Shown here: positions 13,923 to 20,355 of the stretch, one piece after another
How the letters are laid out: every line of letters starts with the position of its first letter
Numbering within the stretch: position 1 is the first letter of the stretch
IMG/VR virus record: IMGVR_UViG_3300010371_000099
Coordinates: 1 to 27,444 of that record
Origin: a virus
DNA: 27,444 nucleotides
Direction: 5' to 3' (one strand)
Position numbers and translations under genes: made by a program
Notes under the pieces: model-generated
The model's database searches: none
What the model was told of the DNA's origin: nothing
The model's input: only the letters and a program-made list of their open reading frames with translations

Positions 13923-14405
13923 TCAGGGGTTGACGATGGACACCAGGAGCGAGCCGCCGTCCACGGACACCGCGCAGATCGAGTCGTCGGTGCCGGGCAG
14001 ATGGAAGCGCACGGGCGTGGCCGCGGGCAGATAGTTGTCGCCGCCGACGGATGCGTAGCCGCCATCGCCGGAGCCAGGCGGGTTGTTGTGGCCCTTGGTG
14101 GTCGGGTAGCCGCCATCGGCCGCGCCGTAGCTGGCCGCGGTGCGGTAGTAGGCCGGCGCCGCGCCCAGGAACGTGACCTCGACGTCCGCGCCGCTCGAGC
14201 GGTTGCCGGCGAGGGTCAGCGGCGAGACGCAGAGGCCGTCACCGCCCTGGGGCAGCGCGCCGAGCGTGGGCAGCTGCGGCGAGCCCTTCGAGAGGGTGCG
14301 GATGGTGTTGTAGGCGTAGGCCTCGGCGCGGCGCACCGGGGTGAGCACCTGGAGTGAGGCAGCCGCCAGCGCGACACAGCCGACGAAGGTCAGGAACTTC
14401 TTCAT
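13923..14405 (-). CDS. Secreted protein, moron in the connector module
   Basis: 160 residues with a signal peptide, MKKFLTFVGCVALAAASLQV, and probable cleavage near RRAEA. The mature part is rich in Gly, Asp and Pro (YGAADGGYPTT, GSGDGGYASVGG) with two cysteines. The end, ICAVSVDGGSLLVSIVNP, closely matches the end of the secreted protein at 305-748. It sits between two virion genes (DUF4054-type connector and head closure), where a secreted protein is out of place. It has its own leader, Shine-Dalgarno (GGAGG) and intrinsic terminator, which is the usual form of a moron. It may alter the host envelope or exclude other phages; the function is unknown. Confidence 0.75.
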   Translation of the reverse strand: MKKFLTFVGCVALAAASLQVLTPVRRAEAYAYNTIRTLSKGSPQLPTLGALPQGGDGLCVSPLTLAGNRSSGADVEVTFLGAAPAYYRTAASYGAADGGYPTTKGHNNPPGSGDGGYASVGGDNYLPAATPVRFHLPGTDDSICAVSVDGGSLLVSIVNP

Positions 14406-14437
14406 TGTTGAAATCCTCCGGGCGCGTGGCGCCGCAC
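14402..14437 (-). other. 11-codon leader ORF overlapping the moron start
   Basis: GTG at 14437 starts exactly at the end of a start-associated motif. The frame (M/V RRHAPGGFQQ) ends in TGA at 14404-14402, which overlaps the moron's ATG as ATGA. It spans the leader hairpin and the GGAGG site. This geometry suggests translational coupling; unproven. Confidence 0.35.
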
Positions 14438-14439
14438 GC
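14424..14439 (-). promoter_or_regulatory. Leader hairpin before the moron gene
   Basis: GCGTG-CGGCGC-CACGC, a 5-bp stem, directly after the start-associated motif and before GGAGG. Confidence 0.3.
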
Positions 14440-14453
14440 CTACAGGTTGCACC
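14438..14453 (-). promoter_or_regulatory. Start-associated motif copy, abutting leader GTG
   Basis: GGTGCAACCTGTAGGC then GTG of the leader ORF; GCAA to GTG is 13 nt. Confidence 0.5.
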
Positions 14454-14476
14454 GCGGCGCGGCTCGGAAGGACGAG

Positions 14477-14830
14477 TCAGCAGGGCATCACGAAGCGCGC
14501 GCCGGGCAGCTGCGCGCGCAGCCGCTTGAACAGGCGGCCGTACGGCGTGGAGTCGAGGTCATCGCCGGCGGCTTGGTGGTCGGCGACCGCGTACTTGTAG
14601 GACGTGCCGTCCATCTCCTCGCTGGTCACGCGCCCCGGTGGAATCAGCGACGGGTGCGCGCAGCCGAGCAGGTGCGCTGCGAGGTAGACCGTGCCCAGGT
14701 CGGCCTTGTCGCCGAAGACTCTGGTGTTGATCTGGAGCGCGGCGTCGGCAAGCACGTCATCGAACTCGGGGTCGCCGATGGACGTGAACTCGGCGAAGCG
14801 GTCGGTGACGTCGGTTCGGGTGATCGCCAT
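14477..14830 (-). CDS. Head-tail connector (DUF4054-type adaptor)
   Basis: 117 residues. TDVTDRFAEFTSIGDPEFDDVLADAALQI, then DLGTVYLAAHLLGCAHPS, GRVTSEEMDGTSYKYA and TPYGRLFKRL match the DUF4054 adaptor pattern: helical proteins that dock beneath the portal. AGGAGG lies 4 nt before ATG 14830. It lies directly before the inserted moron. A cysteine at the last position is a minor oddity. Confidence 0.75.
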   Translation of the reverse strand: MAITRTDVTDRFAEFTSIGDPEFDDVLADAALQINTRVFGDKADLGTVYLAAHLLGCAHPSLIPPGRVTSEEMDGTSYKYAVADHQAAGDDLDSTPYGRLFKRLRAQLPGARFVMPC

Positions 14831-14904
14831 CTCGCCTCCTGAAGCACCGCGGGCGGCGCCGAGCTCGCGCCCAGATCACCGCCCGCTGATCAATGCTGCT
14901 CGAG

Positions 14905-15312
14905 CTACTTCTTGCCGTTCTTCGGGTCGGCCTTGAGCTCGTCGATGCGGTCGGCGATGGCCTTCGCGACGTTCGCGGGCGCGCCGTCCTTCCACGACTG
15001 GAGCAGGTCCGCGTTCGTCGTCTCCTTCACCATCTTGATCTGCTCCTCGGGCTTGAGGTCCGAGAGCGTCGATGCGGCCTTCTTGCCCTTGCCCTTGATC
15101 TCCTCAAGCACCTTCTCCTCGATGAGGTGCGCGATCACCGGCAGCTTCTTCGCCTCGGTCCACTCGTCCTCGCCGACCTCATTCAGGCCAGGGAACAGGA
15201 CGTGCGACTGGAGCGCCTTCAGCTTCTTCTCGGCGTCGGGCTTGCGACGGATGTGCGGCGGGGGCAGCGCGCGGAAGCTGTCCGCGTTGTTCATGATGAG
15301 CACGGTGGCCAT
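14905..15312 (-). CDS. Small head-module protein of unknown function
   Basis: 135 residues from ATG at 15312, preceded by AGAGGAAG. An upstream frame is open but lacks a better start and would cross the motif. It is mostly helical and charged: MATVLIMNNADSFRALPPPH, then Lys/Glu-rich helices and a last helix (VAKAIADRIDELKADPKNGKK). Between the capsid and the connector, phages often carry small accessory or DNA-binding head proteins, but I cannot assign a family. It has its own leader after the capsid terminator. Confidence 0.6.
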   Translation of the reverse strand: MATVLIMNNADSFRALPPPHIRRKPDAEKKLKALQSHVLFPGLNEVGEDEWTEAKKLPVIAHLIEEKVLEEIKGKGKKAASTLSDLKPEEQIKMVKETTNADLLQSWKDGAPANVAKAIADRIDELKADPKNGKK

Positions 15313-15355
15313 GGTTTCTTCCTCTGGGGTTGGCTGGGGCGACGCGCGCCGCCAT

Positions 15356-15371
15356 GCCCTCGGGTTGCACG
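15356..15371 (-). promoter_or_regulatory. Start-associated motif copy after the capsid terminator
   Basis: CGTGCAACCCGAGGGC then an ATG at 15355 that is out of frame with the gene. The used start lies 43 nt downstream with its own Shine-Dalgarno site. The surroundings mirror the copy at 13833. Confidence 0.5.
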
Positions 15372-15392
15372 CGCGTAGGCCCGCAAAGAGAA

Positions 15393-15413
15393 AGGGCGCC
15401 ACCTGGGCGCCCT
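15393..15413 (-). terminator. Intrinsic terminator after the major capsid gene
   Basis: Minus strand: AGGGCGCC, 5-nt loop, GGCGCCCT, then TTTCTCTTT. The 8-bp stem begins about 26 nt after the capsid stop. This would raise capsid mRNA over downstream genes. Confidence 0.75.
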
Positions 15414-15439
15414 CGCTCGCTGCTTTGCTGCTGGGCCTG

Positions 15440-16405
15440 TTACACGCCGTCGGCGTAGCAGGCGCTGGCGGGCTTGAAGAACACGATGCCGCCCAGCTCG
15501 CCCTCGGTGTTCACCACGACCTCGAGCCCATCGACCTGCGGCGGATACGCGGTCTGCTCCATGGGGATCACCAGGCCCACCTTCATGTCGTCGGGCGTGT
15601 AGCCCATCATGCGGTCGGTGCTGCCGGCGCCGGCGCCATCCAGGGCTACCCAGGTGTCGATCTCCTTGAAGGTCGCCTGGCTGCGGATCACCCACTCGGC
15701 GATCGAGGTGTCGCTCTGGCTCGAGCGCGGCGTGCCCACCACGACCTCGTAGGCGCTCGTGGGCAGGAGCAGGCGCTGCATGCGCTCCACCTGCTTGGTG
15801 AGCTTCGCGATGAACGCGTGGAAGTTGGTGATGTCCGCGATGATCTCGTCGGGCGTCTTCGTGGTCCACGCCGTGCCGCCACCAGCGCCCGCGGGCACGG
15901 TGAAGGTCGGGACGTTGGGCTGGTTCAGCGCGCCGAGGATGCTCTTCCGGCTCAGGCCGCTGATGCCCACCTGCTCCACCGCATCCTCGAAGCCCTCGGT
16001 GCACGCGTTGGCGCGCATCTGGTCGAGGCTCTGGCCACCCGGGCGCTTCTGGTCGGCGAGGGCCGCCGAGCGGATCTCGTTGAAGGTGTAGCCGTAGCCG
16101 AGGGCGTAGGGCTCGATGCCCGAGGTCACTTCCACGCCGAACGCATCGGCGCGCGGGACGTCGTTGCCGCCGTCGGACATGGCCTTGGCGATGCCGGTGC
16201 GGTCCCACTGGCGGAAGGTGTAGCTCTTCGAGCCGGCCGGAACGCTCCGGTTGGGCGGGAAGAGCTGGCGCACCTTGCGCGCGGCATAATCGACCTGGAT
16301 CCGGCGCTGCTCGATGGCCTCGAGCTCGCGCGCGAAGAAGAACTGCTGCGCGGCGTCCAGGTGGCCGTCCAGGTGGGGCATCTTCATCTTGCGCGCGGCG
16401 CTCAT
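15440..16405 (-). CDS. Major capsid protein (DUF2184 type, HK97 fold)
   Basis: 321 residues. FFFARELEAIEQRRIQVDYA and RQLFPPNRSVPAGSKSYTF fit the N-arm and opening of the DUF2184 family. DRTGIAKAMSDGGNDVPRAD, YGYTFNEIRSAAL, the A-domain helix region (ERMQRLLLPTSAYEVV) and EGELGGIVFFKPASACYADG complete the pattern. It forms the icosahedral shell. The neighbours (protease/scaffold and cement protein before it, terminator behind it) agree. GGAG lies 7 nt before ATG 16405. No separate N-terminal delta domain is present, which fits a separate scaffold gene. Confidence 0.85.
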   Translation of the reverse strand: MSAARKMKMPHLDGHLDAAQQFFFARELEAIEQRRIQVDYAARKVRQLFPPNRSVPAGSKSYTFRQWDRTGIAKAMSDGGNDVPRADAFGVEVTSGIEPYALGYGYTFNEIRSAALADQKRPGGQSLDQMRANACTEGFEDAVEQVGISGLSRKSILGALNQPNVPTFTVPAGAGGGTAWTTKTPDEIIADITNFHAFIAKLTKQVERMQRLLLPTSAYEVVVGTPRSSQSDTSIAEWVIRSQATFKEIDTWVALDGAGAGSTDRMMGYTPDDMKVGLVIPMEQTAYPPQVDGLEVVVNTEGELGGIVFFKPASACYADGV

Positions 16406-16434
16406 GCGGGACTCCGTGTGTCGAAAGGGTCATG

Positions 16435-16450
16435 CCCGGCCGGAGCCGGG
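16435..16450 (-). terminator. GC hairpin after the cement-protein gene
   Basis: CCCGGC-TCCG-GCCGGG, 6-bp arms, lies 9 nt after the cement stop; GGGCATGACCC follows. There is no T-run, so it is at most a weak terminator or a processing hairpin. Confidence 0.35.
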
Positions 16451-16458
16451 CGAGGTCA

Positions 16459-16965
16459 TCAGGTGAGGGCCGCGTTCACGTCGATGAAGAGCGTGGCGAT
16501 GCCGCCGGCCTGCGCGCCCACGAGCCACTTCGCGCCCTTGATGAGGCGCGCGCTGCTGCTGTCGCCATCGAGGCGGAACGAGCCGAGGACGGTGCCGCCC
16601 GCGCCGGACGCGTAGCGCATGTAGACGGGATCGGCCGGGGTGACGGTCTGCTCGGGGCTGACGAAGATCTTGCCCTTCTGGAGCACGGGCATGTTGTCGC
16701 CGGCCTTGTAGGCGCCGGTCGTCAGGCCGTTGGGGTCGCGGCCGTAGGTGTTGAACACCACGCCGGCCAGCTTGCCGCCAGAGCCCGAGGGTGCGACCGC
16801 CTTGCCGGAGGTCGTGCCGTCCTCGTCCACGCCGACGCCCACAGGCATGTCGGCCGAGGCGTTGCCGTTGTAGTAGCTCGCGGCCATCACATCGTCGGTG
16901 TCGGCGAGGAAGCCGGCCGAGCCGACGGGCGCGAACTGCGAGTAGGTGCTCTGGGCGGTACCCAT
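16459..16965 (-). CDS. Capsid structural cement / decoration protein
   Basis: 168 residues, Gly/Ala/Asp-rich and beta-stranded. The opening STYSQFAPVGSAGFLADT, then ASYYNGNASADMPVGVGV, AGVVFNTYGRD and GKIFVSPEQTVTPADPVYMR follow the pattern of gp24-like structural cement proteins. These bind the outside of the shell and stabilise it. It lies directly between scaffold/protease and capsid genes, as usual. GAGG lies ahead of ATG 16965. The family call is by pattern. Confidence 0.7.
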   Translation of the reverse strand: MGTAQSTYSQFAPVGSAGFLADTDDVMAASYYNGNASADMPVGVGVDEDGTTSGKAVAPSGSGGKLAGVVFNTYGRDPNGLTTGAYKAGDNMPVLQKGKIFVSPEQTVTPADPVYMRYASGAGGTVLGSFRLDGDSSSARLIKGAKWLVGAQAGGIATLFIDVNAALT

Positions 16966-17004
16966 GGTGGTGTCCTCAGCCGCTCAGCGCGGCCGGAAAG
17001 AGGT

Positions 17005-17637
17005 TCAGGCCTTCGGGGCGGGACGGCTGGAGAACGCCGGGCGGTAGTTCTTGGCCAGGCTGTCGAGGTGCTCCTCGTGGTCCTTGCGCGCCTTGTCGGG
17101 GTCGCCGCCGCCATCGCGATGCGCCTTGTCCTCGCGCTCGACCTCGGCGCGGAGGCTGGCCTCGGTGGGGTGCTCGCCGTCGAAGCTCTCGAGCGCGGCG
17201 TCGAGGCGGCCGGAGATGTAGCCGCCATCCTTGCCGTCGAGCTTCACGCCCGGCTGCAGCTTCTCCAGCATCAGCTTGTTGATCGCCGCCTCGTCGAGGC
17301 CGTCGAGCTTCGCGTCCGCGCCCAGCACGCGCTGGGCCTTGGAGACGATGGCCACGCGCGCCTGCACGGCGGCGTCCATGCGCTTCGGATCTTCGGCGTC
17401 CTTGCGAGCCTTCTCGCTCTTCTCGAGCTCGGCCTTGATGCCGTCCTCGCGACCCTTGGACTTCTCCAGGTCGGTCTTCGCGGTGACGAGCGCGGTCTCG
17501 GCGTCGGTGCGCAGCTTGCGCTCCGCAGACAGCGCGGCGTCGTGCGCGGCCTGCACGCGGGCGTCGCGGCGGGCGAGGATCTCGCGCACCTGCTCCGGCG
17601 TGGTGCACTCGATGCCGTCGATCGTGATTTTGTCCAT
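17005..17637 (-). CDS. Nested scaffold protein from an internal start (candidate)
   Basis: An in-frame ATG at 17637 (codon 214, MDKITIDGIECTTPEQV) would make the coiled-coil half alone, 210 residues, as lambda Nu3 is made within gene C. A weak GGAG lies 12 nt before it, and two start-associated motif copies lie 27-63 nt upstream within the linker. In other genes this motif occurs before starts. Expression is inferred. Confidence 0.4.
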   Translation of the reverse strand: MDKITIDGIECTTPEQVREILARRDARVQAAHDAALSAERKLRTDAETALVTAKTDLEKSKGREDGIKAELEKSEKARKDAEDPKRMDAAVQARVAIVSKAQRVLGADAKLDGLDEAAINKLMLEKLQPGVKLDGKDGGYISGRLDAALESFDGEHPTEASLRAEVEREDKAHRDGGGDPDKARKDHEEHLDSLAKNYRPAFSSRPAPKA

Positions 17638-18276
17638 GAGGCGCGGCTCCGCGGAAGGTTCATGGCCGGGTTGCACCGGCCGTTCGGGATTGGGTTGCAC
17701 CATGGGCTTGGCCGGATCGGGCGCGGCATCGGCGACGAGCACCGCGTCACCGTCCATGCGGACCCGCGCGACCGGGCCTGCGCGCGCGTCCTTCACGACC
17801 GCCACGTGGTTGCCGACGATGTTTCGCTGGATAGCGTCGTAGGCGCCGTAGTCGGCGTGCGTCCCTGGCGTCATCTCCAGGTCACAGTCGTAGCCGTTCG
17901 AAAGCTGGTCCTTCTTGCCGCTGGTGATCTGCTTCACCAGCGCCTTGTCCGTGACCATCACCGAGCCACAGAGCAAGTCTCCATCGCGGCGGATGTCGTT
18001 GCCGACGTTGCCGCGCTGGTAGAGCGTGGCGTTGTCGGCCGTGACCATCACTGGCGGGTGATCGTCCGTGACCGGCAGCATTTCGAACGACGCCATCGAG
18101 TCGGCCTTGAAGACCTCTTCAGGCAGGCGGAGCTCGCGCCGCGTGGTGCCGTCGGCGAGCCGGTACGTGAAGACGCCCACGCGCGTGAGCACCGCGTCGG
18201 CCTTCAAGAAGCCGTTGGGCAGGAGCTCGGGCTTGCGGCTCGGCGGGCTGGCAAGGTCGTAGCGGCGGACCGGCAT
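17005..18276 (-). CDS. Capsid maturation protease and scaffold (DUF2213 type)
   Basis: 423 residues in two halves. Residues 1-175 follow the DUF2213 pattern: LLPNGFLKADAVLTRVGVFTY, VTDDHPP, GNVGNDIRRDGDLL, DQLSNGYD and IQRNIVGNHVAVVKDARAG. H73, S126 and H157 are candidates for the protease triad; this is inference. A Pro-rich linker (176-213) leads to a scaffold half with a coiled coil at about 240-295 (LEKSKGREDGIKAELEKSEK). The first half likely cleaves scaffold and capsid in the prohead. The ATG at 18276 follows a start-associated motif exactly. Two more copies of the motif lie inside the linker, before a candidate internal start. Confidence 0.75.
   Translation of the reverse strand: MPVRRYDLASPPSRKPELLPNGFLKADAVLTRVGVFTYRLADGTTRRELRLPEEVFKADSMASFEMLPVTDDHPPVMVTADNATLYQRGNVGNDIRRDGDLLCGSVMVTDKALVKQITSGKKDQLSNGYDCDLEMTPGTHADYGAYDAIQRNIVGNHVAVVKDARAGPVARVRMDGDAVLVADAAPDPAKPMVQPNPERPVQPGHEPSAEPRLMDKITIDGIECTTPEQVREILARRDARVQAAHDAALSAERKLRTDAETALVTAKTDLEKSKGREDGIKAELEKSEKARKDAEDPKRMDAAVQARVAIVSKAQRVLGADAKLDGLDEAAINKLMLEKLQPGVKLDGKDGGYISGRLDAALESFDGEHPTEASLRAEVEREDKAHRDGGGDPDKARKDHEEHLDSLAKNYRPAFSSRPAPKA
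17664..17677 (-). promoter_or_regulatory. Start-associated motif copy inside the protease/scaffold gene
   Basis: GGTGCAACCCGGCC then an out-of-frame ATG at 17663; it lies 27 nt before the in-frame internal ATG at 17637. Confidence 0.4.
17688..17701 (-). promoter_or_regulatory. Second, weaker motif copy inside the same gene
   Basis: GTGCAACCCAATC lies 24 nt upstream of the copy at 17664 in the same orientation. The coding repeat (VQPNPERP / VQPGHEPS) could explain both. Confidence 0.3.
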
Positions 18277-18291
18277 GCTCCGGGTTGCTCG
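18277..18291 (-). promoter_or_regulatory. Start-associated motif copy, abutting ATG
   Basis: CGAGCAACCCGGAGC then ATG at 18276; GCAA to start is 12 nt. Confidence 0.6.
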
Positions 18292-18298
18292 GGGTGGG

Positions 18299-18472
18299 TC
18301 AGCGGCGCATTCGGTCGAAGATCAGATCGCGGCGCGCTTTGGCCGCGGCACCGGCGCGAAGCTCTGCGGCGGCGAGTGGGCGTGCCGGCTGGGCGCAACC
18401 GAGCAGCGCGATCCACATCGCCCACGGCAATACGAAACGGCAGAGGCCGGCGTAGACGCGGAGGCGGTTCAC
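18299..18472 (-). CDS. Small lipoprotein in the head module
   Basis: 57 residues from a GTG at 18472 that overlaps the previous stop as GTGA. The N-terminus MNRLRVYAGLCRFVLPWAMW leads to a clear lipobox LLGC at about residues 23-26. The mature lipopeptide is about 32 residues, Ala/Arg-rich (AQPARPLAAAELRAG). A small lipoprotein after a small membrane protein recalls the Rz/Rz1 spanin pair of lysis genes, but the mature part is not Pro-rich and the partner has no periplasmic coiled coil. The role is unknown. Confidence 0.5.
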   Translation of the reverse strand: MNRLRVYAGLCRFVLPWAMWIALLGCAQPARPLAAAELRAGAAAKARRDLIFDRMRR

Positions 18473-18666
18473 GGTACGATCTCGATCCGAAGAGTGATGA
18501 GCGCTCGCCAGATGTTGACGGCGGCGCTGGTAATGGCGCCTACCGCAAGAACCCAGCACCACCAGGGCTCGACGGTCGTGGCGCGGATTGCGTCGCGGAT
18601 GAAGCCGGCCGTCAGCCTTGCGGCTTCAAGGCGCCCGAAGGCCCGACGCGAACTCGGGCCGGTCAC
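18469..18666 (-). CDS. Small single-TM protein, holin-like size
   Basis: 65 residues from a GTG at 18666 (GTGA overlap with the previous gene). A basic N-terminal part (TGPSSRRAFGRLEAARLTAG) is followed by one membrane segment at about 34-57 (EPWWCWVLAVGAITSAAVNI) and a short tail. Its position in the head module between MuF and protease genes is unusual for a holin. It is coupled to the lipoprotein gene downstream. It may be a lysis or envelope protein, or a virion-assembly factor at the membrane. Confidence 0.5.
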   Translation of the reverse strand: MTGPSSRRAFGRLEAARLTAGFIRDAIRATTVEPWWCWVLAVGAITSAAVNIWRALITLRIEIVP

Positions 18667-18950
18667 GTGGTCGTGCTCGGCTTTGGCGCGTCGGCGGAAA
18701 CAGTGTCGACGGTGAGAACCGGCGCGGGCTGCGGAACGTTGCTCAGGTCCGCGACAAGCTTCTGCACCGCGGCCGTGTTCGCCTGCACCGCGAGCGTCGC
18801 CGGGTCGGGGTTCACGGCGCCGGTGCGGGTGTCGATGACGCGCAGGGTGTCGGAGGTTTCGACCTCGACCGCATCGCGAAGCGGCATCCACTTGCCGCTG
18901 TCGAGAAGCTGCTGGGCCTCGAGCGGCCCGGCGATCGTGTACTTCGGCAT
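18663..18950 (-). CDS. Small head-module protein of unknown function
   Basis: 95 residues from ATG at 18950, with GAGGAGG 5 nt before it. It starts MPKYTIAGPLEAQQLLDSGKW; residues 20-50 look like a small alpha/beta unit, and the end is Ala/Pro/Thr-rich (VPQPAPVLTVDTVSADAPK). No cysteine or membrane segment. A motif copy lies in the gap before it, fused to the stop of the MuF gene. Function unknown. Confidence 0.5.
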   Translation of the reverse strand: MPKYTIAGPLEAQQLLDSGKWMPLRDAVEVETSDTLRVIDTRTGAVNPDPATLAVQANTAAVQKLVADLSNVPQPAPVLTVDTVSADAPKPSTTT

Positions 18951-18973
18951 GTGCGCCTCCTCAGGCAGCACAT

Positions 18974-18985
18974 GCGGGTTGCTCA
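18974..18985 (-). promoter_or_regulatory. Motif copy overlapping the MuF stop codon
   Basis: TGAGCAACCCGC: the TGA is the MuF stop, and an ATG follows at 18973, 9 nt from GCAA. The used ATG lies at 18950 after GAGGAGG. Confidence 0.45.
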
Positions 18986-19957
18986 CTGGAGCAGGTCTTG
19001 GACTTCAGCCACCACGGGCGTCGCTTGGCACCGACACCCTGGCGGATCTCCCGGATTCCCGATCGCCGGCGGATCGTCCCAGCGGCACCGCTTGCCGTGC
19101 AGTTTCGCGTGCTCAGGCCGCACCAGGTCGTCCTCCATCGTCTCCCAGGTGTATTCGTCGAGACCCAGTTCCTTCTGGCGCGCCTCGTTCAAGTCGCCGA
19201 AAAGCCCGCGGATGCTGAGATCCGACAGCTGCACCGAGTAGCCCTCGGCCGCATCGCCGCGCTTGCCCAGATCGAGCGTGAAGCGGTCGAGCCCCACCTG
19301 CCCCTCGAGCTCGAACGTATCCGGGCCGCCGCGGTCCTCGGGCGGACCCATGCCGCCGTCTGGCGGAGGTGGTGGTGCGTCCGTGCGCGCGCTGTCTCCG
19401 TGGCTCGGACGGAGCAGTTTCATCGCCACCGCGCGCACCTGCGCGAAGTAGCGCGCGATCAAGGCCTGGATGCCTGCGACACCTTCCGCGGTGAACGCAT
19501 GCAGCCGCGGCGCCAGCTTCGTGTCGGCGATCTTCACCTCGACGCCCAGCGGCCCTTTCAGCTGGCGCACCAACTCCGCGCGCTGGAACGTCGACGTGCG
19601 CGTGGCGTATTCGCTCACCAGCCGTCGCAGCTTCGCCGCGGGCCATTCGCGCGCCCACGAGGCCTGCGCGCGGTCCACGGCTGCGGCGATCTCGTCGTGC
19701 ACCGACTGCCCGGCAGCGGCCTTCTTCGCAAGCTGCGTGTAGCGGTCCTCGATCTCGCGCTTCACCGCCGCGCGCGCATCACGCACGACCACCAAGAGCG
19801 CGGCGAGGTACGAACGCGCGATGGCCTTGGGCGGGACCTGCGGCGTGATCTTCTTCCGCAGCGCCGGGCGTCGGCCGCGCATGGCCTTGGCTGCGGCTCG
19901 GTGCGCGCGCAGCTGCGAAACCGTCACCGCGCGGCGGCCGGCGGCGCCGGGAGTCAT
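18983..19957 (-). CDS. MuF / SPP1 gp7-like head morphogenesis protein
   Basis: 324 residues from the ATG at 19957 (ATGA overlap; the frame is open further but this start is natural). The N-half is helical and basic. The C-terminus carries the MuF signature: YTWETMEDDLVRPEHAKLHG, then DPP...PGDPPGCRC at about 280-310. MuF proteins bind the portal, enter the procapsid and help DNA ejection; some carry toxin domains, but none is evident after CRC here (only QATPVVAEVQDLLQ). It follows the portal by two small genes, as expected. Confidence 0.85.
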   Translation of the reverse strand: MTPGAAGRRAVTVSQLRAHRAAAKAMRGRRPALRKKITPQVPPKAIARSYLAALLVVVRDARAAVKREIEDRYTQLAKKAAAGQSVHDEIAAAVDRAQASWAREWPAAKLRRLVSEYATRTSTFQRAELVRQLKGPLGVEVKIADTKLAPRLHAFTAEGVAGIQALIARYFAQVRAVAMKLLRPSHGDSARTDAPPPPPDGGMGPPEDRGGPDTFELEGQVGLDRFTLDLGKRGDAAEGYSVQLSDLSIRGLFGDLNEARQKELGLDEYTWETMEDDLVRPEHAKLHGKRCRWDDPPAIGNPGDPPGCRCQATPVVAEVQDLLQ

Positions 19958-20355
19958 GCGTCGGCTCCGAGCATGGCCTGGGCCTGCTCCACGGCGGACA
20001 GCAGCGTGCGCGCGCAGACCTTGATCTTGGTCAGCGGCACCTGCTCGAGCTTGCCTGCGCCGTCGAGGCGCGCCGTCTTGCCGAAACCGACCGCGTAGCC
20101 GTGCACGCCCGGAAAGACGGGGATGAGGCGACCGTGCGTGTCGCCCTCGATGGTCATGCGCATCCACGCGCGCTTGCGCGGCTTGGTCTTGCCGGCGGGC
20201 GTGACGTCAGCGAGGGCGGCGCGGCACTTCGCGGCGGTCGCGTCCAGCCAGACGCGGTGCGCGGGCGGCTCGGGGTTGCCGGCGATCGAGGTGAGCGCGG
20301 CGGTGAGATTCGCGAGGCGGAGGGCCTGGGTAGCGGTGTCGGCGGTGTGCATCAC
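19954..20355 (-). CDS. Small protein of unknown function between portal and MuF genes
   Basis: 133 residues from ATG at 20355 (ATGA overlap). A helical N-terminus, a basic central segment (GKTKPRKRAWMRMTIEGD), an alpha/beta core (GRLIPVFPGVHGYAVGFGK) and a helical end. It ends on the MuF start. No known motif; the coupling suggests expression with portal and MuF proteins. Confidence 0.5.
   Translation of the reverse strand: MMHTADTATQALRLANLTAALTSIAGNPEPPAHRVWLDATAAKCRAALADVTPAGKTKPRKRAWMRMTIEGDTHGRLIPVFPGVHGYAVGFGKTARLDGAGKLEQVPLTKIKVCARTLLSAVEQAQAMLGADA

Noticed and set aside
18299-18666. Firm naming of the pair as Rz/Rz1 spanins
   Set aside because: The first protein has no periplasmic coiled coil after its TM and the lipoprotein is not Pro-rich, so only a tentative comparison is justified.
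16432-19218. A 928-codon open frame on the plus strand, and similar long plus-strand frames at 5513-7219 and 4199-5422
   Set aside because: They lie opposite well-supported virion genes. Their products are rich in Arg, Val, Ala and His without any motif, as expected from antisense frames in G+C-rich DNA.
20270-20285. GGCAACCCCGAGCC on the minus strand within the gene at 19954-20355
   Set aside because: It lies inside coding sequence with no start nearby and lacks the correct spacing.
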